From an uncultured Alphaproteobacteria bacterium (GTDB taxonomy: Bacteria > Pseudomonadota > Alphaproteobacteria > HIMB59): a stretch of 64,000 nt of DNA. Positions 60,769 to 64,000 of the stretch are shown one piece after another (the first letter of the stretch is position 1; each line of letters starts with the position of its first letter). Position numbers and translations under genes: made by a program. The stretch covers positions 1-64,000 of the forward strand of contig CACLUR010000002.1 of NCBI GenBank assembly GCA_902610175.1. Reading direction: 5' to 3'. Under the pieces are notes generated by a model, which worked only from the letters and a program-made list of their open reading frames with translations, did not search any database and was not told where the DNA came from.

Positions 60769-61573
60769 CTTTGGTATATCTAAATTCTCCAGATAAAATA
60801 TTTAACCGTTTACCTCTAATTCTTCCAATCATTGTTAAATTTTTCTTTCTAGCTATTTCAACTGCCCAAGCAGTGAAACCTGAACGAGATAATAGTATTG
60901 GTATTTCCATTTTGATACATTTCAATACCATTTCACTTGTCAGCCTGCCAGTAGTGTAAAAAGACATTTCTTTTGCGTCTATTTTCTTATCAAGTATCAA
61001 ACCAGCAATTTTATCAACAGCATTATGTCTTCCCACATCTTCAAAATAATATAAAGGTTTATCTCCCTTACATAAGACGCAACCGTGTATTGCACCTACA
61101 GATAAATATAAACTTGGCTCAGTATTAATTTTTTTGGATAAATTCATAAGCTGTTGATGATTTATTCTTATTTTTTTATTCAAGGAAATGGTGTTTATTT
61201 CTTCAAATAAGTCTCCAAATACAGTCCCTTGTGCACAACCAGAGGTATTTACTTTCTTCTTTAATTTTTCTTCATAATTAGTTTTACTCTTTGTTCTTAC
61301 AACAACTGTCTTTAAGTCTTTATGAAATTCAATCTTTTTTACATCGTCTATATTAGTAAGCATTCCCTGATTGAATAAATAACCTATAGCTAAATATTTT
61401 GGATAATCTCCTATAGTCATTATTGTTACTATTTCTTGGTTGTTTAAGTATAGCGTGAGTGGTTTTTCTTCAATGATTGGAATTTTTGTTATTTCACCTT
61501 TTTCATTAATTGATTTTTTTAATTTAAATAAAGATCTGTTATTTACACTAGGTTTGATTAAAAAATCTGTCAT
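60761..61573 (-). CDS. fdhD: Formate dehydrogenase accessory sulfurtransferase FdhD
   Basis: FdhD transfers sulfur from the desulfurase to the Mo cofactor of formate dehydrogenase. With the ATG at 61573 (MTDFLIKPSV) the protein is 270 residues; an upstream in-frame start at 61612 would overlap mobB. Signatures are GYLFNQGMLTN, the loop cysteine C113 in NTSGCAQGTVFGDL, LYLSVGAIHGC, FEDVGRHNAVDKI and the C-terminal RGKRLNILSG. The frequent CxxC loop is reduced to a single Cys. It implies a formate dehydrogenase, which is not in the window. Confidence 0.92.
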   Translation of the reverse strand: MTDFLIKPSVNNRSLFKLKKSINEKGEITKIPIIEEKPLTLYLNNQEIVTIMTIGDYPKYLAIGYLFNQGMLTNIDDVKKIEFHKDLKTVVVRTKSKTNYEEKLKKKVNTSGCAQGTVFGDLFEEINTISLNKKIRINHQQLMNLSKKINTEPSLYLSVGAIHGCVLCKGDKPLYYFEDVGRHNAVDKIAGLILDKKIDAKEMSFYTTGRLTSEMVLKCIKMEIPILLSRSGFTAWAVEIARKKNLTMIGRIRGKRLNILSGEFRYTKDE

Positions 61574-61602
61574 TTTTTTCTTGATTGTATTATGGTGACA
61601 AG

Positions 61603-62091
61603 GTGAAAACAATAGCTGTTATTGGTTGGAAAAATAGTGGCAAAACTACTTTAGTGAGTAATTTAGTAAAATTTTTTAAAGAAAAGAAAATAAAAGTTGG
61701 TGTGGTAAAACATGCTCACCATTCTTTTGACATTGATCATCCTAATACAGATAGCTATAAAATTAGAAAATCCGGAGCATATAAAACTACACTAGTATCA
61801 GATAAAAGACTTGCATTCATAGAAGAGAAAACCGAGTCACATATTAATTTAGAACGTCTGGTAGAAATTAACAAAGATTGTGATTTATTAATATTTGAAG
61901 GGTTTAAGAGATTTGATGATTTGATAAAGTTAGAGGTAAGCTTACAAAAAAATAACAAAGATTACCTCTACAAATCTATAAATAATGTTAAATATATCGT
62001 TACAGACGATAATTTCGATCATCCAATTCAGACTTTTAATCACAATCAAATAGAAAAAATTGCCTCTAAAATATATTATGAAAACTCCTAG
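61603..62091 (+). CDS. mobB: MobB, molybdopterin-guanine dinucleotide biosynthesis protein B
   Basis: MobB is a P-loop GTPase that helps Mo cofactor maturation. The 162-residue protein from GTG 61603 has VIGWKNSGKTTLVSNLV (Walker A at about residues 7-17) and VVKHAHHSFDIDHPNTDSYK. GTG is preferred over an upstream TTG at 61585 because the family starts at KTIAVIGWKNSGK. It is divergent from fdhD with a 29-bp gap and overlaps moeA by 14 bp. Confidence 0.88.
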   Translation: MKTIAVIGWKNSGKTTLVSNLVKFFKEKKIKVGVVKHAHHSFDIDHPNTDSYKIRKSGAYKTTLVSDKRLAFIEEKTESHINLERLVEINKDCDLLIFEGFKRFDDLIKLEVSLQKNNKDYLYKSINNVKYIVTDDNFDHPIQTFNHNQIEKIASKIYYENS

Positions 62092-63256
62092 GCTAATATC
62101 TTTCAAACTTGCGCAAAAAATAATTATTCGGGAAAAAAAGAATTTATTTAAAGAGTCTAAGATTAAATTAAAGGAAGCACTTAATGCAGTAGTATCAAGA
62201 ACAATTACTTCACCAATAAATCTACCCTTACAAAATACCGCAGGATTAGATGGTTATATTGTTTCTAATAAAAATCTCAACAAAGTGTCAATATCTAATA
62301 AGCTTCTAAATGCTGGACATTCATATAAAAGATTAAATCCCAATTTAGCCTATAAAATAAATACAGGAGGTATTATCCCACAAAACTTTAAAAATTTTAT
62401 TTCATTAGAAAACGCAAAAGTTGAGGGGAGAAATCTATTAGTCCAATATTCAAAAATATCTAATAAAGATATAAAAAAAAAAGGTGAGGATTTAAAAAAA
62501 AATAAAATACTGATAAAAAAAAATGAAAAAATTGATTTCATAAAAATAGCATTACTTTCATCAGTAGGGATTACAAATTTATGGGTATATAAAACTTTGA
62601 GAGTTGCTGTCGTATCCTCAGGAAATGAATTAATAAAATCTGGCAAAAAAATAAAAGATCATCAAGTATATGACTCAAACAAATATCAAATAATTCATTT
62701 TTTAAAGAAATTTAATATAAGTGTTCATGACTTAGGTATTTTAAAAGATGATGAGATAAAAGTTGATAAATTTTATAAAAAAAATCAAAATAAATTTGAT
62801 ATTATAATTAGTTCAGGTGGCTCCTCATTTAGCTCTAAAGATTACATATCTTCTTTTCTAAGTCAAAATACTAATCTTCTTTTTAAATATGTAAGAATTC
62901 AACCAGGTCGACCTGTGATTTTTTCAAAATTAAAATTCAATTATTATTTTTCACTGCCTGGAAATCCATTAGCTGTTTTCACTAATTTATTTTTTTTAGT
63001 AAGTTTATTTATAGATCCCTCTCGCAAAGATAATTCTAGCATTACCAAATTTTACCAATCTGGATTTTCAGAAAATAAAAAATCTAATTTTACAAAATTT
63101 TATCGTGTGAAATTATCTAAAAATATACTTTATACTCATAACTCCAAAGGTTCTGCTAAACTAATTTCTCTCTCTGAAGCAGATGGTTTAGCATTTGTCC
63201 CAGAAGGAAATGATAAAATTAAAAAAGGCGAAAAGATTAGTTTTATTGAATTTTAA
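62078..63256 (+). CDS. moeA: Molybdopterin molybdenumtransferase MoeA
   Basis: MoeA inserts molybdate into molybdopterin. The protein has about 392 residues from ATG 62078 (MKTPRLISF). It has LPLQNTAGLDGYIV (family PPFDNSAMDGYA), the C-terminal domain KTLRVAVVSSGNEL and IISSGGSSFSS, and PGRPVIFSKLK with SLPGNPLAV. The first segment deviates from consensus (NTAGLDGY), but the catalytic Asp is present. It lies within a mob/fdhD group and its end overlaps the end of the TusA-like gene by 14 bp. Confidence 0.9.
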   Translation: MKTPRLISFKLAQKIIIREKKNLFKESKIKLKEALNAVVSRTITSPINLPLQNTAGLDGYIVSNKNLNKVSISNKLLNAGHSYKRLNPNLAYKINTGGIIPQNFKNFISLENAKVEGRNLLVQYSKISNKDIKKKGEDLKKNKILIKKNEKIDFIKIALLSSVGITNLWVYKTLRVAVVSSGNELIKSGKKIKDHQVYDSNKYQIIHFLKKFNISVHDLGILKDDEIKVDKFYKKNQNKFDIIISSGGSSFSSKDYISSFLSQNTNLLFKYVRIQPGRPVIFSKLKFNYYFSLPGNPLAVFTNLFFLVSLFIDPSRKDNSSITKFYQSGFSENKKSNFTKFYRVKLSKNILYTHNSKGSAKLISLSEADGLAFVPEGNDKIKKGEKISFIEF

Positions 63257-63464
63257 ATTTGATATTTACTAAATTACCTTTTTTTTTTAGTGAAATGATC
63301 TCATATTTTTTTTCTTCACAAAAATTCTTAAAGTCAAATTGTGATAACGGGTCATCACTTTCTATTGTAAGAACATCATTTTTTTTTAACTTTTTTATAA
63401 ATTTTTCAGCTTTTAAGACAGGTATAGGGCATTCAAAGCCTCTAGTATCTAGATAATAATCCAT
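63243..63464 (-). CDS. TusA-like sulfur carrier protein
   Basis: The 73-residue protein has MDYYLDTRGFECPIPVLK with the active C12 in CPIPVLKAEK, and VLTIESDDPLSQFDF, the TusA/YedF/SirA signature. These proteins relay persulfide sulfur, for example toward tRNA thiolation or FdhD-type cofactor sulfuration. The position between moeA and a LysR regulator favours a link to the Mo/formate genes. Its end overlaps the moeA end by 14 bp. Confidence 0.88.
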   Translation of the reverse strand: MDYYLDTRGFECPIPVLKAEKFIKKLKKNDVLTIESDDPLSQFDFKNFCEEKKYEIISLKKKGNLVNIKFKIQ

Positions 63465-63491
63465 TTATATATATATTTATTTTAAAAATAC

Positions 63492-64000
63492 ATGGAAATA
63501 AAGAATTTAGAAATTATTTTAGCTTTAGATAGTGAAAAACATTTCAATAGAGCAGCAGAAAAATTAAAAATATCACAACCTGCTTTATCTATGAAGCTAA
63601 AAGCTTTAGAAAATGAAATAGGGGTAAGATTAGTAAAAAGAGGAAAGAACTATATTGGATTAACTTCTGAGGGTGAAATTTTAAAGGAACGATTTAAAAA
63701 TATTGTCAAAGAGTACACTAATATCAAACAGTTAAGCTCTGAGTTAAAAAATAATTTAACTGGAAATTTAAGAATAGGTGTTATTCCTACTGCTTTATTG
63801 GAAGTCTCCTTTTTATTAAATAGTTTTGTTAAAAAATTTACAAATGTCAAATTGCAAGTAATTTCTATGTCTTCTAATGAAATTGATAAAAATCTTCATG
63901 ATTTCAAATTAGATTTAGGGATAAGTTATTTAGAAAATGAACCAATATTAGGAGTTGAGAAGATACCTTTATATAAAGAAACATATTTTCTCATATCTAA
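63492..64000 (+). CDS. Partial LysR-family transcriptional regulator (3' end outside window)
   Basis: The frame from ATG 63492 is open to the right edge, giving 169 residues. The N-terminal helix-turn-helix is LEIILALDSEKHFNRAAEKL then QPALSMKLKALENEIG, followed by the linker helix (LVKRGKNYIGLTSEGE) and the start of the periplasmic-binding-protein-like effector domain (GNLRIGVIPTAL). LysR regulators usually control divergent or adjacent operons; here the target may be genes to the right, plausibly formate dehydrogenase. The effector is unknown. Confidence 0.9.
   Translation, partial: MEIKNLEIILALDSEKHFNRAAEKLKISQPALSMKLKALENEIGVRLVKRGKNYIGLTSEGEILKERFKNIVKEYTNIKQLSSELKNNLTGNLRIGVIPTALLEVSFLLNSFVKKFTNVKLQVISMSSNEIDKNLHDFKLDLGISYLENEPILGVEKIPLYKETYFLIS

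Overview
The window reads as a chromosomal segment of a streamlined, strongly A+T-rich alphaproteobacterium. Four things support this: alphaproteobacterial gene neighbourhoods (Nit hydrolase-DUF1178-ubiG/lysC; ispG-hisS-prfA-prmC-DUF4167; bamD-recN-ligA; TauE-TIGR02186), lineage-typical families (ELM1/DUF1022, DUF4167, DUF1178), a class A RNase P RNA, and very tight packing. Genes abut or overlap by a few bases, convergent genes often share their stop-codon ends, and no insertion sequence, prophage, CRISPR array or long intergenic region is visible. A marine SAR11/HIMB59-like organism fits, but the clade assignment is inference.

Layout. 1-2.5 kb: partial methyltransferase, carbon-nitrogen hydrolase, DUF1178, ubiG. 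2.5-9.2 kb: lysC, a RodZ-like protein, ispG, hisS, prfA, prmC, DUF4167. 9.2-17.5 kb: cell-envelope genes (M23 peptidase, permease-like protein, 2H phosphoesterase-like DUF1045, DsbA-like protein, murJ, tRNA-Val, PagL-like protein, and a MotA/MotB-like proton-channel pair). 17.5-26 kb: reverse-strand housekeeping genes (cyclophilin, sufE, trxB, a 2OG-Fe oxygenase, ELM1, greA, carB, carA) with rpmJ on the plus strand. 26-31.7 kb: yqeY, dnaG, rpoD, a CAT-anticodon tRNA, mlaC and mlaA. 31.8-40 kb: uvrD-type helicase and M24 peptidase, then reverse-strand ligA-recN-bamD. 40-50 kb: ampD, rnpB and the front half of the division/cell-wall (dcw) cluster, mraZ-rsmH-ftsL-ftsI-murE-murF-mraY-murD-ftsW. 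50-56 kb: a glutamine amidotransferase, HDAC-like deacetylase, xseB, dxs, aroC, fabI, pdxH. 56-59.6 kb: nucleotidyltransferase, pyrE, DUF2256, a USP-like protein, TIGR02186 and TauE. 59.6-64 kb: a RibD-like reductase, then the molybdenum-cofactor/formate dehydrogenase maturation genes mobA, fdhD, mobB, moeA, a TusA-like carrier and a LysR regulator running off the right edge.

Functionally the segment combines peptidoglycan synthesis and recycling (mur/fts genes, ampD, M23), outer-membrane maintenance (bamD, mlaA/mlaC), isoprenoids (dxs, ispG), pyrimidines (carAB, pyrE), replication and repair (dnaG, ligA, recN, uvrD) and core transcription and translation. The best leads are: a dcw cluster that stops at ftsW with bamD-recN-ligA inverted upstream; a mraZ promoter whose -10 box lies between 10-bp-spaced TGGG boxes; a DnaG primase lacking three of four zinc ligands; a DUF2256 gene that seems to start at CTG directly after an in-frame TAG; bamD/ampD start codons only 2 bp apart; a tRNA-Val with C33; and a MotA/MotB-like pair with a very long coiled coil. 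I saw no clearly novel multi-gene system.
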